A stretch of DNA of 29,185 nucleotides from assembly GCA_910584615.1 (NCBI GenBank), contig CAJUAM010000037.1, positions 1 through 29,185 on the forward strand, written 5' to 3'. The stretch comes from an uncultured Dorea sp. GTDB taxonomy: Bacteria; Bacillota; Clostridia; Lachnospirales; Lachnospiraceae. Made by a program: the position numbers and the translations under genes. Of this stretch, positions 7,105 to 15,034 are shown piece after piece (positions within the stretch are counted from its first letter, which is position 1; each line of letters begins with the position of its first letter). A model generated the notes under the pieces. The model saw only the letters and a list, made by a program, of their open reading frames with translations, was not told the origin of the DNA and searched no databases.

Positions 7105-7133
7105 TTGTTTCGCGGCTTAAAATAAGGTATACT
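7105..7133 (+). promoter_or_regulatory. Sigma-A-type promoter of the pfk-dnaX-ebfC-recR unit
   Basis: TTGTTT (7105-7110), a 17-base spacer and TATACT (7128-7133), 40 bases upstream of the phosphofructokinase start. Confidence 0.65.
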
Positions 7134-7173
7134 GTTTTAAAAGCAATTTTATGATAGAAGGAGAGATAGACGT

Positions 7174-8247
7174 ATGTTAAGAATAGGAATGCTTACCAGC
7201 GGCGGTGACTGTCAGGCGCTTAACGCGGCGATGCGCGGAGTTGTGAAGGGAATCTGTTCAAGGCGGGATGATGTGGAGATTTATGGATTTCAGGAAGGAT
7301 ATAAGGGGTTGATCTACTCTAATTTTAAGATGCTGACATCCAGAGATTTTTCGGGGATCCTGACCGTCGGCGGCACCATTCTTGGAACGTCGAGACAGCC
7401 CTTTAAGATGATGCGTGTTCCGGATGAGAATGGCCTTGATAAAGTTGAAGCTATGAAGCACACTTATCATAAACTTAATCTGGACTGTCTGGTAGTACTC
7501 GGCGGGAATGGTACACATAAGAGTGCGCATATGCTGAGTGAGGAAGGGCTGAATGTGATCACTCTTCCAAAGACAATTGATAATGATCTGTGGGGTACAG
7601 AGATGACATTTGGGTTTCAGAGCGCAGTTGATATCGCGACTGATACGATTGACCGTATCCACACGACAGCCACCTCTCACAGCCGCGTATTTATTGTGGA
7701 AGTTATGGGACATAAAGTCGGATGGGTGACGCTTCATGCGGGAGTTGCGGGAGGAGCAGATATTGTGCTGCTTCCGGAGATTCCGTACGACATTGATGTG
7801 ATAGCAGAGGCAATTAATAGAAGAAAAGCGGCGGGCAAGAAATTTACGATCATAGCAGTTGCGGAAGGCGCGATTTCAAAGCAGGATGCGAAGCTTTCTA
7901 AAAAGGATTTAAAGAAGAAAAAGGAGAAAGAAAAATACCCTTCTGTTGCGTATGAACTGGCAGAAAAGGTTCAAAAGAAGACGGATCAGGAAGTGAGGAT
8001 TACTGTGCCTGGGCATACTCAGAGGGGCGGCTCACCGTGTCCGTATGACAGAGTATTGTCTACAAGGCTTGGAGCGGCGGCAGCAGAAGCAATTCTGGAC
8101 GGGGAATTCGGCTGTATGATCGGTGTCAAAAAGAATGAGATGGTACGTGTACCGCTTTCAGAGGTTGCGGGTAAGTTAAAATATGTTGACCCGAAAGCGC
8201 CGATCATTAAGGAAGCAGAACTTACGGGAATCAGTTTCGGCGTATAA
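7174..8247 (+). CDS. 6-phosphofructokinase (PfkA family, mixed ATP/PPi signature)
   Basis: A 357-residue enzyme phosphorylating fructose 6-phosphate to the 1,6-bisphosphate in glycolysis. Family motifs are clear: GMLTSGGDCQALNAA at the N terminus, the phosphate-donor loop LGGNGTHKSA (109-118), the catalytic PKTIDND (132-138, base D136), and EVMGH (176-180). Two positions separate ATP-users from PPi-users in this family. The first, after GGN, is Gly (ATP type). The second, before TIDND, is Lys133 (common in PPi enzymes). The Asp of the normal GGDG is also Asn112. The phosphate donor is therefore not certain from sequence. An AAGGAG ribosome binding site supports the start. It leads an operon otherwise made of replication and repair genes, with 26 bases to dnaX. 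Confidence 0.9.
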   Translation: MLRIGMLTSGGDCQALNAAMRGVVKGICSRRDDVEIYGFQEGYKGLIYSNFKMLTSRDFSGILTVGGTILGTSRQPFKMMRVPDENGLDKVEAMKHTYHKLNLDCLVVLGGNGTHKSAHMLSEEGLNVITLPKTIDNDLWGTEMTFGFQSAVDIATDTIDRIHTTATSHSRVFIVEVMGHKVGWVTLHAGVAGGADIVLLPEIPYDIDVIAEAINRRKAAGKKFTIIAVAEGAISKQDAKLSKKDLKKKKEKEKYPSVAYELAEKVQKKTDQEVRITVPGHTQRGGSPCPYDRVLSTRLGAAAAEAILDGEFGCMIGVKKNEMVRVPLSEVAGKLKYVDPKAPIIKEAELTGISFGV

Positions 8248-8273
8248 CAGATTTGGAAATGGAGTGTAATCAG

Positions 8274-9854
8274 ATGTCTTCTTATATGGCGTTATACCGG
8301 AAGTTTCGGCCGGATGGCTTTGAAGATGTAAAAGGGCAGGATGCAATTGTAAAAACTTTAAAAAACCAGCTTAAAGCAGACCGCATCGGCCATGCTTATC
8401 TGTTCTGCGGAACACGCGGGACAGGAAAGACAAGTGTTGCGAAGATATTTGCCAAAGCAGTTAACTGCGAACATCCTGTAGACACAAGCCCCTGCGGCGA
8501 GTGCGCAATGTGCCGCGCGATCACCGCAGGAGCTTCCATGAATGTAATAGAGATTGATGCGGCATCCAATAATGGTGTTGATAATATCCGTGAGATCCGG
8601 GAAGAGGTTGCGTACCGGCCGACAGAAGGAAAATATAAGGTCTATATCATTGACGAAGTGCATATGCTTTCTATCGGGGCCTTTAACGCGCTTTTAAAAA
8701 CATTAGAAGAGCCGCCGGAGTATGTGATTTTTATATTGGCTACAACAGAGGCTCATAAGATCCCGATTACGATTTTAAGCCGCTGTCAGCGTTATGATTT
8801 TAAGAGGATCAGTATTGATACTATTTCGATGAGACTCTTGGAATTGATTGGAAAGGAAGGGCTTGATGTAGAAGAAAAAGCGGTGCGCTATATAGCCAGG
8901 ATGGCAGATGGATCTATGCGTGACGCGTTGAGTCTGCTTGATCAGTGCGCTGCGTTTTATATCGGTGAATGTCTTACTTATGAGCATGTGTTAGAGGTGT
9001 TAGGAGCTGTTGATACGGAAGTTTTCAGCAGGCTTCTTCGGGAACTTCTTAATATGGATGCACGGGCGGTTATAGAAACTGTTGAGGAAATTGTCATGCA
9101 GGGAAGAGATCTTACGCAGCTGTCCGTGGATTTTACATGGTATCTGAGAAATCTTCTTTTAGTGGGAAGCGCGCAGGGAATGGAAGAAGTGCTTGATATG
9201 TCTTCGGAGAATCTCTTAAGGCTTAAGGAAGAAGCAGCTATGATAGACTCTGATACGCTGATGCATTATATCCGCGTTTTTTCAGAACTTTCCGGACAGC
9301 TTAAATATGCATCACAGAAAAGGGTACTTTTAGAGGTGGCGCTTATCAAGCTGTGCAGGCCGCAGATGGAAGCTACGCAAGATGTTCTTTTAGAGCGCCT
9401 GCGTTTTATAGAGAAGCAGGTGGAGCAGCTTGAGAAAAGGACAGATCAGGCCCGTCAGGATCCGCGCGTTATGTATGTAAAAGCAGATGAAGAGATGGTA
9501 AAACCGTCAGAACCGCCGATTCTGCCTGAAGCGTTGAGCGAAGATGTGAAGCAGGTGGTAAAAGATTTCCGGAATATGATACAGGATATGTCTCCGTTGC
9601 TCAAAACTTATCTTAAAAAGGCAAGATTGAGTGCAGGCGAAGGAAATCGTCTCCAGATAGTCATGCCTGATGAAGTCAGTGAGAGTGTTGTAAAGACGAA
9701 GGAGCATGTTCAGGAGATCAAACAGCTTATCGAAGACAGACTTGAAAAAAAGATAGAGATTGATATCCGGCATGTAGAGGAAGGACGGAGATTTGAAGAG
9801 AATTTCGTAGATATAGAAAATCTTATCAACATGGAAATAACAGTGGAAGAATAG
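8274..9854 (+). CDS. dnaX: DNA polymerase III subunit tau/gamma
   Basis: Clamp-loader ATPase of the replicative polymerase, 526 residues from the chosen start. The AAA+ region shows Walker A GTRGTGKTS, a zinc-binding cysteine cluster (NCEHP...SPCGECAMC), the Walker B DEVHML and sensor 1 SRCQRYDF. The C-terminal third diverges, as is usual for DnaX, and contains a predicted coiled segment (LERLRFIEKQVEQLEKRTD). A longer frame begins with TTG at 8253, but the ATG at 8274 has GGAG nine bases upstream and begins the conserved SYMALYRKFRP, so I chose it. The order dnaX-ebfC-recR is a conserved bacterial replication/repair unit. Confidence 0.96.
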   Translation: MSSYMALYRKFRPDGFEDVKGQDAIVKTLKNQLKADRIGHAYLFCGTRGTGKTSVAKIFAKAVNCEHPVDTSPCGECAMCRAITAGASMNVIEIDAASNNGVDNIREIREEVAYRPTEGKYKVYIIDEVHMLSIGAFNALLKTLEEPPEYVIFILATTEAHKIPITILSRCQRYDFKRISIDTISMRLLELIGKEGLDVEEKAVRYIARMADGSMRDALSLLDQCAAFYIGECLTYEHVLEVLGAVDTEVFSRLLRELLNMDARAVIETVEEIVMQGRDLTQLSVDFTWYLRNLLLVGSAQGMEEVLDMSSENLLRLKEEAAMIDSDTLMHYIRVFSELSGQLKYASQKRVLLEVALIKLCRPQMEATQDVLLERLRFIEKQVEQLEKRTDQARQDPRVMYVKADEEMVKPSEPPILPEALSEDVKQVVKDFRNMIQDMSPLLKTYLKKARLSAGEGNRLQIVMPDEVSESVVKTKEHVQEIKQLIEDRLEKKIEIDIRHVEEGRRFEENFVDIENLINMEITVEE

Positions 9855-9867
9855 GAGGATTTTAATT

Positions 9868-10224
9868 ATGGCAAAAAGAGGAGGATTCCCGGGCGGCGCA
9901 GGTATGCCGGGGAACATGGCAAATCTTATGAAACAGGCGCAGAAAATGCAACGTCAGATGGAGGAGCAGGCAAAAGAGCTTGAGACGAAGGAATTCACTG
10001 CAACCGCAGGCGGCGGAGCGGTGGAGGCAACAGTATCTGGAACTAAGAAGCTTCTGAAAGTTAAGCTTGATGAGGAAGTTGTAGATCCGGAGGATGTTGA
10101 GATGCTGGAAGATCTGATCGTAGCGGCGATCAATGAGGCGCTTGATAAGGTGGAGGAAGCGACGTCTTCTTCTATGTCAAAGCTGACCGGAGGAATGGGC
10201 GGTAAAATGCCGGGATTGTTCTAA
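9868..10224 (+). CDS. YbaB/EbfC-family nucleoid-associated protein
   Basis: A 118-residue small DNA-binding protein of the YbaB/EbfC family, usually acting as a dimer on the nucleoid. The signature features are the Met- and Gln-rich helix NLMKQAQKMQRQMEEQAKEL (about 15-34), the GGGAVEATVSG strand region, and DPEDVEMLEDLIVAAINEAL. The ends are rich in Gly and Met (GGMGGKMPGLF at the C terminus), which is typical. It starts 14 bases after dnaX with an AGGAGG site and is followed 24 bases later by recR. The length matches the family. Confidence 0.95.
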   Translation: MAKRGGFPGGAGMPGNMANLMKQAQKMQRQMEEQAKELETKEFTATAGGGAVEATVSGTKKLLKVKLDEEVVDPEDVEMLEDLIVAAINEALDKVEEATSSSMSKLTGGMGGKMPGLF

Positions 10225-10248
10225 AGAAGCTTTATAAGGAGTTTATAT

Positions 10249-10845
10249 ATGGATTACTATAGTAACCAGATAAGCAGATTGATCGAAGAATTTTCATGCC
10301 TACCGGGCATAGGTGCAAAGTCAGCGGCAAGGCTGGCTTTTCATTTGATCCATATGCCCGAGGGGGATGTAAAGCGTCTTGCGGACACGATGGTAGAGGC
10401 GAGGCAGAAAGTGTGTTATTGTAAAAAATGCTGCACACTGACGGACAATGAACTTTGTCCGATCTGCAGCAGTACAGAACGTGATCACAAGATGATCATG
10501 GTGGTGGAGAACACAAGAGATCTGGCTGCGTATGAAAAGACAGGAAAATATAATGGCGTCTATCATGTCCTTCACGGGGCGATCTCTCCCATGATCGGAA
10601 TCGGACCAGAGGACATTAAGCTGAAAGAACTGATATCAAGACTTGCGGATGATGTGGAAGAAGTTATTATCGCTACAAACTCAAGCCTTGAAGGGGAGAC
10701 GACCGCTATGTATATCAGTAAGCTGATCAAGCCGATCGGTATAAAGGTGAGCAGAATCGCCAGCGGAGTACCTGTGGGCGGCGACCTGGAGTATATTGAT
10801 GAGGTTACACTTCTTCGGGCGCTGGATGGAAGGACAGAATTATAA
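10249..10845 (+). CDS. recR: Recombination mediator protein RecR
   Basis: A 198-residue RecR, which with RecO (and RecF) loads RecA at gaps during recombinational repair. Domains in order are the N-terminal helix-hairpin-helix (FSCLPGIGAKSAARLAF), a C4 zinc finger with C58/C61 and C70/C73, and the TOPRIM domain (VVENTRDLAAYEKTGKYNG, then ATNSSLEGETTAMYI), followed by the C-terminal SRIASGVPVGGDLEYIDE. The length and all key residues are normal. It is the last gene of the dnaX-ebfC-recR unit. Confidence 0.97.
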   Translation: MDYYSNQISRLIEEFSCLPGIGAKSAARLAFHLIHMPEGDVKRLADTMVEARQKVCYCKKCCTLTDNELCPICSSTERDHKMIMVVENTRDLAAYEKTGKYNGVYHVLHGAISPMIGIGPEDIKLKELISRLADDVEEVIIATNSSLEGETTAMYISKLIKPIGIKVSRIASGVPVGGDLEYIDEVTLLRALDGRTEL

Positions 10846-10940
10846 ATAAAAAGAAGTTCAGGTGTCCGGGACTTTAAACAAGATAACAGAATGACAAAAG
10901 ACAGGCCGCGGATGAAGGAGCAGGAAAGGGAGCAGCACGT

Positions 10941-12035
10941 ATGGGCAGAAGGAAAGTCACATCTACAGATATTGCAAAAGCGGCAGGGGTTTCACAGTCT
11001 ACAGTGTCTATGGTTCTGAATAAAAAATATAATGTATCATTTTCAAAAGAGACAGTGGATAAGGTAGAGCAGGCGGCGGCAGCGCTTGGTTACGTTCCTC
11101 AGAAACGAAAAGGGCAAAAGGGTGTCAAAAAGGAAAAACTTTTAGTTGTATTTTGTCCGAATCTTACGAATCCGTATTATGTCATGCTGCTGCAGGGAAT
11201 TGAGCTGCGCGCGAAGGAACAGGGATTTGGGCTGTTTGTATGCAATACGCAGAGGGATCTCAAGATGGAAGAGCGCTATCTGAAGATGATGTGGCAGATA
11301 CGCCCGCTCGGGATCATCTACACTTGTAATCCGAGCCATTGTTTTAGAGAACATGTGGAGGAGCTTGCCGGTCATATACCCGTAGTGATTGTAAATAATC
11401 AGAATGAAAAACAAGACGTGGATGCGGTGGAACTTGACAATTCGAAACTTGGCCGTATGATGGCAAGGCATCTGCTGGAACTTGGACACCGGCATGTAGC
11501 ATATATCGCGCCGCCTTTGACAGTAAGGCAGAAGCAGCGGTCTAAACGTGTGGAAGGCTTTTTGAAAGAATATGAAAAAGCAGGGATCAAAGACAATGTT
11601 GTTATCAAAGCGGCGAAGGAAGAGCTTGATCTGTATGTTGCCCATATTGATTCAGAGTATAAGATCGGGTATGAACTTACGAAGGAACTTCTTTGTGAAA
11701 CGGATAACATTACAGCAATTGCAGGGCTTAATGATATGATCGCTTTCGGGATCATGGATGCTCTTCATGAAGCGAAGCTTAAGGTCCCGGCAGATGTGTC
11801 CGTAATGGGATGTGACAATACGTTATTTGCGAGGATACACAAGGTTTCTCTGACTACTATAGAGCATTTTGTCGTGTTCAAAGGAAGAGATGCCTGTGAT
11901 ATCATTATGAAAAAGATTGATTCAGATATAGGAAAATATTCGGACATTGAACCGATCAGTACCTATCATGTGGAGTATGAGCCGAAGCTGATCGTGAGAG
12001 GGACAACTTCCTATGTAAAAAACAGAAAAAAATAA
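10941..12035 (+). CDS. LacI-family transcriptional regulator
   Basis: A 364-residue regulator. The N-terminal helix-turn-helix (about 6-29) has STDIAKAAGVSQSTVSMVLN, followed by the hinge helix region and a periplasmic-binding-protein-like sugar domain (KKEKLLVVFCPNLTNPYYVMLLQGIE..., then MMARHLLELGHRHVAYI and GLNDMIAFGIMDAL). The effector is probably a sugar or sugar phosphate. It is 95 bases after recR with no obvious terminator, so it may be read from the upstream unit. It sits directly before the transaldolase/transketolase genes, which are the best candidates for regulation by position. No operator could be assigned with confidence. Confidence 0.92.
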   Translation: MGRRKVTSTDIAKAAGVSQSTVSMVLNKKYNVSFSKETVDKVEQAAAALGYVPQKRKGQKGVKKEKLLVVFCPNLTNPYYVMLLQGIELRAKEQGFGLFVCNTQRDLKMEERYLKMMWQIRPLGIIYTCNPSHCFREHVEELAGHIPVVIVNNQNEKQDVDAVELDNSKLGRMMARHLLELGHRHVAYIAPPLTVRQKQRSKRVEGFLKEYEKAGIKDNVVIKAAKEELDLYVAHIDSEYKIGYELTKELLCETDNITAIAGLNDMIAFGIMDALHEAKLKVPADVSVMGCDNTLFARIHKVSLTTIEHFVVFKGRDACDIIMKKIDSDIGKYSDIEPISTYHVEYEPKLIVRGTTSYVKNRKK

Positions 12036-12165
12036 AATTAATGCATTTGGAAAATTTATTAATAATAATTATAGATTACATGCCTTGTTAGTATCAAAAT
12101 TGAAAAAAAATATGGTGGATTCATTTAAAATATAACAGAATATTAAAAATATTATAAAATGCGGG

Positions 12166-12210
12166 TATTAATAAAAACATAATATTAGCGAAAAGAATTA
12201 TTAATAAAAA
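12166..12210. repeat. Direct 12-bp repeats upstream of the transaldolase promoter
   Basis: TATTAATAAAAA occurs at 12166-12177 and 12199-12210, 33 bases (about three helical turns) apart, and the second copy ends ten bases before the -35. A partial copy (TATTAATAA) is at 12057-12065. The 276-base gap between the regulator and transaldolase is otherwise very A/T-rich with no gene. This may be a regulator binding array, but such words arise easily in A/T-rich DNA. Confidence 0.4.
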
Positions 12211-12220
12211 TATACACATA

Positions 12221-12250
12221 TTGACCGGAACTTACTGTATGAGATATAAT
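12221..12250 (+). promoter_or_regulatory. Promoter of the transaldolase-transketolase operon
   Basis: TTGACC (12221-12226), an 18-base spacer and TATAAT (12245-12250). This is a near-consensus sigma-A promoter 62 bases upstream of the transaldolase start. Confidence 0.8.
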
Positions 12251-12311
12251 TTTATTAAAGAAACAAGTCGATGACAGTGAGAGAGATCATAACACAAAAG
12301 GAGGAACACAA

Positions 12312-12965
12312 ATGAAATTTTTTATCGACACAGCCAAGGTTGAAGACATCAGAAAAGCCAATGATATGGGAGTAATCTGCGGAGTTACCACAAACCCGTC
12401 ACTGATCGCCAAAGAAGGCAGGGTATTTGAAGAGGTAATTGCTGAGATCGCATCTATTGTAGATGGACCGATCAGCGGAGAAGTAAAGGCTACGACAGTC
12501 GATGCTGAGGGCATGATCGCGGAAGGCCGGGAGATTGCAAAGATCCATAAGAATATGGTGGTTAAGCTTCCGATGACCGTAGAGGGTCTAAAAGCATGCA
12601 AGGTGCTGACAGCAGAAGGGATCAAGACGAATGTTACCTTGATATTTACTGCTAATCAGGCGCTTCTTGCGGCAAGGGCAGGAGCTACTTATGTATCACC
12701 ATTTCTTGGACGTCTGGATGACATTTCTGTAAGAGGAACAGACCTGATCGCTGAGATTGCTGAGATTTTCAGAGTTGCGGGAATCAAGACAGAGATCATC
12801 GCAGCAAGCGTACGCCATACCATGCATGTAACAGACTGTGCGCTTGCAGGAGCTGATATCGCGACAGTACCGTATGCGGTTATCGAACAGATGACAAAGC
12901 ACCCATTGACAGATGCGGGTATTGCGAAATTCCAGGCTGACTATAAAAAAGTGTTTGGCGAGTAA
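12312..12965 (+). CDS. Transaldolase, small (TalC/MipB) type
   Basis: A 217-residue class I aldolase of the small transaldolase family, working in the non-oxidative pentose phosphate pathway by moving a dihydroxyacetone unit between sugar phosphates. Seen in sequence: the N-terminal MKFFIDTA, GVTTNPSL, the Schiff-base lysine K85 in VVKLPMT, NVTLIFTANQALLAARAGA and SPFLGRLDD. The closely related fructose-6-phosphate aldolases have a Gln at the acid-base position where transaldolases have Glu. Here it is Glu57 in ISGEV, which favours true transaldolase. It has an AAAGGAGG site and is followed 35 bases later by transketolase. Confidence 0.93.
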   Translation: MKFFIDTAKVEDIRKANDMGVICGVTTNPSLIAKEGRVFEEVIAEIASIVDGPISGEVKATTVDAEGMIAEGREIAKIHKNMVVKLPMTVEGLKACKVLTAEGIKTNVTLIFTANQALLAARAGATYVSPFLGRLDDISVRGTDLIAEIAEIFRVAGIKTEIIAASVRHTMHVTDCALAGADIATVPYAVIEQMTKHPLTDAGIAKFQADYKKVFGE

Positions 12966-13000
12966 GACTTGATGTACAAATAAATTTCAGGAGGAACACC

Positions 13001-13837
13001 ATGAACAAGTTAGAGTTAATGAAAACTGCGAATGAAATCCGCAAAGGCGTTGTGACTGCTGTACACAGCGCGAAATCCGGGCATCCGGGCGGTTCTCTTT
13101 CGGCGGCAGATATCTATACTTATCTGTTTTTTGAAGAGATGAATATCGATCCGAAAGATCCAAAGAAGGCTGACCGTGACCGTTTTGTATTGTCGAAGGG
13201 CCACACTGCGCCTGGCTACTATTCCACACTTGCAAACAGAGGATTTTTCCCTGTCGATGATCTTACTACACTTCGTAAGGTCGGATCTTACCTTCAGGGG
13301 CATCCGGATATGAAGCATATTCCAGGTGTTGATATGTCAAGCGGTTCTTTAGGACAGGGAATCTCGGCAGCAGTCGGCATGGCAATATCAGCGAAACTGT
13401 CAGGAGACGACTACAGAGTCTACACATTGCTTGGAGATGGAGAGATTCAGGAAGGGCAGGTATGGGAAGCTTCTATGCTTGCGGCTCACAGAAAGCTTGA
13501 CAACCTTGTAGTGATCGTAGATAACAATAATCTTCAGATTGACGGGGCTATTACGGATGTTAATTCTCCATATCCGATCGATAAGAAATTTGAGGCATTT
13601 AACTTCCATGTGATCAATATTAACGGACATGATTTTGAGGAGATCGCCGCGGCATTTAAAGAGGCAAGAGAGACGAAAGGGCAGCCGACAGCGATCATTG
13701 CAAAGACAGTAAAGGGCAAGGATGTATCTTTTATGGAGAATCAGGCGTCCTGGCACGGCGCGGCTCCGAATGACGAGCAGTATGCGACTGCAATGGCAGA
13801 TTTAGAGAAAGTAGGTGAAGCATTATGTCAGAAGTAA
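13001..13837 (+). CDS. Transketolase, N-terminal subunit
   Basis: A 278-residue thiamine-diphosphate-binding half of a split transketolase. Conserved features: HSAKSGHPGGSLSAADIYTY, the loop VLSKGHTAPGYYSTLA, SGSLGQGISAAVGMA, and the ThDP/Mg motif GDGEIQEGQVWEA ending about 30 residues later in VIVDNNNLQIDG. In Firmicutes such half-length proteins pair with a C-terminal subunit, encoded here by the next gene, to make the full enzyme. The reading frame ends 13 bases inside the next gene, so translation of the two subunits is probably coupled. It interconverts pentose, heptulose and triose phosphates with transaldolase. Confidence 0.95.
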   Translation: MNKLELMKTANEIRKGVVTAVHSAKSGHPGGSLSAADIYTYLFFEEMNIDPKDPKKADRDRFVLSKGHTAPGYYSTLANRGFFPVDDLTTLRKVGSYLQGHPDMKHIPGVDMSSGSLGQGISAAVGMAISAKLSGDDYRVYTLLGDGEIQEGQVWEASMLAAHRKLDNLVVIVDNNNLQIDGAITDVNSPYPIDKKFEAFNFHVININGHDFEEIAAAFKEARETKGQPTAIIAKTVKGKDVSFMENQASWHGAAPNDEQYATAMADLEKVGEALCQK

Positions 13838-14766
13838 AGAAAATCGCAACAAGGGAAAGCTACGGTAATGCTTTGGTAGAATTAGGAAAAAAATATGACG
13901 ATGTAGTTGTATTGGATGCGGATCTTGCGGCAGCGACGAAGACCGGGACTTTCAAGAAGGCATTTCCGGAGCGCCATATTGACTGCGGTATCGCAGAGTG
14001 CAATATGATGGGAGTTGCGGCAGGGATTGCGGCAACAGGTAAAGTTCCTTTTGCAAGTTCCTTTGCAATGTTCGCGGCAGGGCGCGCCTTTGAGCAGATC
14101 CGTAATTCCATCGGATATCCGAAGCTTAATGTGAAGATCGGAGCAACCCATGCAAGTATCTCTGTAGGTGAGGATGGAGCAACCCATCAGTGTAATGAAG
14201 ATATCGCATTGATGAGAACAATCCCGGGAATGGTAGTTATCAACCCGGCGGATGATGTGGAAGCGAAAGCAGCTGTACAGGCAGCTTATGAGCATGTAGG
14301 TCCGGTATATCTTAGATTTGGCAGAGCGGCAGTGCCGGTGATCAATGACAATCCGGAGTATAAGTTTGAGCTCGGCAAGGCAGTGACTCTTAAGGAAGGT
14401 ACAGATGTGACGATCATCGCATCAGGACTTACTGTATCTGAGTCTCTTGAAGCGGCAAAGAAGCTTGCGGCAGAAGGAATCAGCGCAGCAGTTATCAACA
14501 TGCATACGATCAAGCCTTTAGACGAAGCGGCGGTTATAGGAGCGGCAAAAAAGACCGGAAGGATCGTAACAGTAGAAGAACATTCGGTGATCGGCGGGCT
14601 TGGCAGTGCAGTATGTGACGTTGTGGCACAGAAAGCATCTGCGAAAGTGTTAAAGATCGGTGTGGATGATGTGTACGGTGAATCTGGTCCGGCAGCAGCA
14701 TTGATCAAAAAGTATGGTCTGGATGCAGACAGTATCTATGAAAAAGTAAAAGAATTTGTTAAATAG
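13825..14766 (+). CDS. Transketolase, C-terminal subunit
   Basis: A 313-residue second half of the split transketolase, carrying the pyrimidine-binding domain and the C-terminal transketolase domain. Seen: DCGIAECNMMGVAAGIAATG with the conserved glutamate region, RAFEQIRNSIGYPKLNVKI, THASISVGEDGATHQ, and in the last third KTGRIVTVEEHSVIGGLG. It starts inside the end of the N-terminal subunit gene (13-base overlap) with AGGTGA seven bases upstream. A strong terminator follows at 14792, closing the three-gene pentose phosphate operon. Confidence 0.95.
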   Translation: MSEVKKIATRESYGNALVELGKKYDDVVVLDADLAAATKTGTFKKAFPERHIDCGIAECNMMGVAAGIAATGKVPFASSFAMFAAGRAFEQIRNSIGYPKLNVKIGATHASISVGEDGATHQCNEDIALMRTIPGMVVINPADDVEAKAAVQAAYEHVGPVYLRFGRAAVPVINDNPEYKFELGKAVTLKEGTDVTIIASGLTVSESLEAAKKLAAEGISAAVINMHTIKPLDEAAVIGAAKKTGRIVTVEEHSVIGGLGSAVCDVVAQKASAKVLKIGVDDVYGESGPAAALIKKYGLDADSIYEKVKEFVK

Positions 14767-14791
14767 TTTTTGAATAATGATGTAAAATACA

Positions 14792-14855
14792 AGCTCCCGG
14801 CGAAGTTGTATCTAGAGTAACGGATACAGCTTCGCGCGGGGGCTTTTTCTTTTTT
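14792..14855 (+). terminator. Strong intrinsic terminator of the pentose phosphate operon
   Basis: A long interrupted stem (AGCTCCC-GCGAAG-TTGTATC against GGATACAG-CTTCGC-GGGGGCT) is followed by TTTTTCTTTTTT. Confidence 0.9.
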
Positions 14856-14944
14856 GGCTCAATTCAATCTTCATACTTATTGATATATATAATAAATGAT
14901 GATGATTATAAATAAAAAATATAATGAATTATAGAAATAATTAG

Positions 14945-14973
14945 TTGACAATGCACAAAAATAGTGGTATTTT
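14945..14973 (+). promoter_or_regulatory. Promoter of the C-S lyase / ABC / BtpA / kinase operon
   Basis: A perfect -35 TTGACA (14945-14950), a 17-base spacer and TATTTT (14968-14973), about 60 bases upstream of the first gene. The rest of the 268-base gap is A/T-rich and holds the upstream terminator and repeated TTAAT words. Confidence 0.65.
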
Positions 14974-14977
14974 AATG

Positions 14978-14990
14978 TTAATATAATTAA
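14978..14990. promoter_or_regulatory. Candidate operator TTAAT-ATA-ATTAA
   Basis: A 13-base dyad just downstream of the -10, where a bound repressor would block transcription. A second loose dyad (ATTAATGGTTAAT) overlaps its right end. It resembles the palindrome upstream of the MarR gene at 20415-20426 in its TAATATA core. Assignment as a MarR site is inference. Confidence 0.35.
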
Positions 14991-15034
14991 TGGTTAATTA
15001 GCTTAATAATAAAAGAGATTAAAGGGGAAATAGA

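Noticed and set aside
7041..7173. Possible small RNA gene (such as the signal recognition particle RNA often found near dnaX)
   Set aside because: The gap holds only a hairpin and a promoter and is too short for the bacterial SRP RNA with its conserved tetraloop helix.
9746..9752. In-frame A AAA AAG slippery heptamer in dnaX, as used for tau/gamma frameshifting in E. coli
   Set aside because: It lies only about 34 codons from the end, a -1 shift meets a stop within four codons and would remove only the C-terminal tail, and no stimulatory structure is evident. It does not separate tau from gamma.
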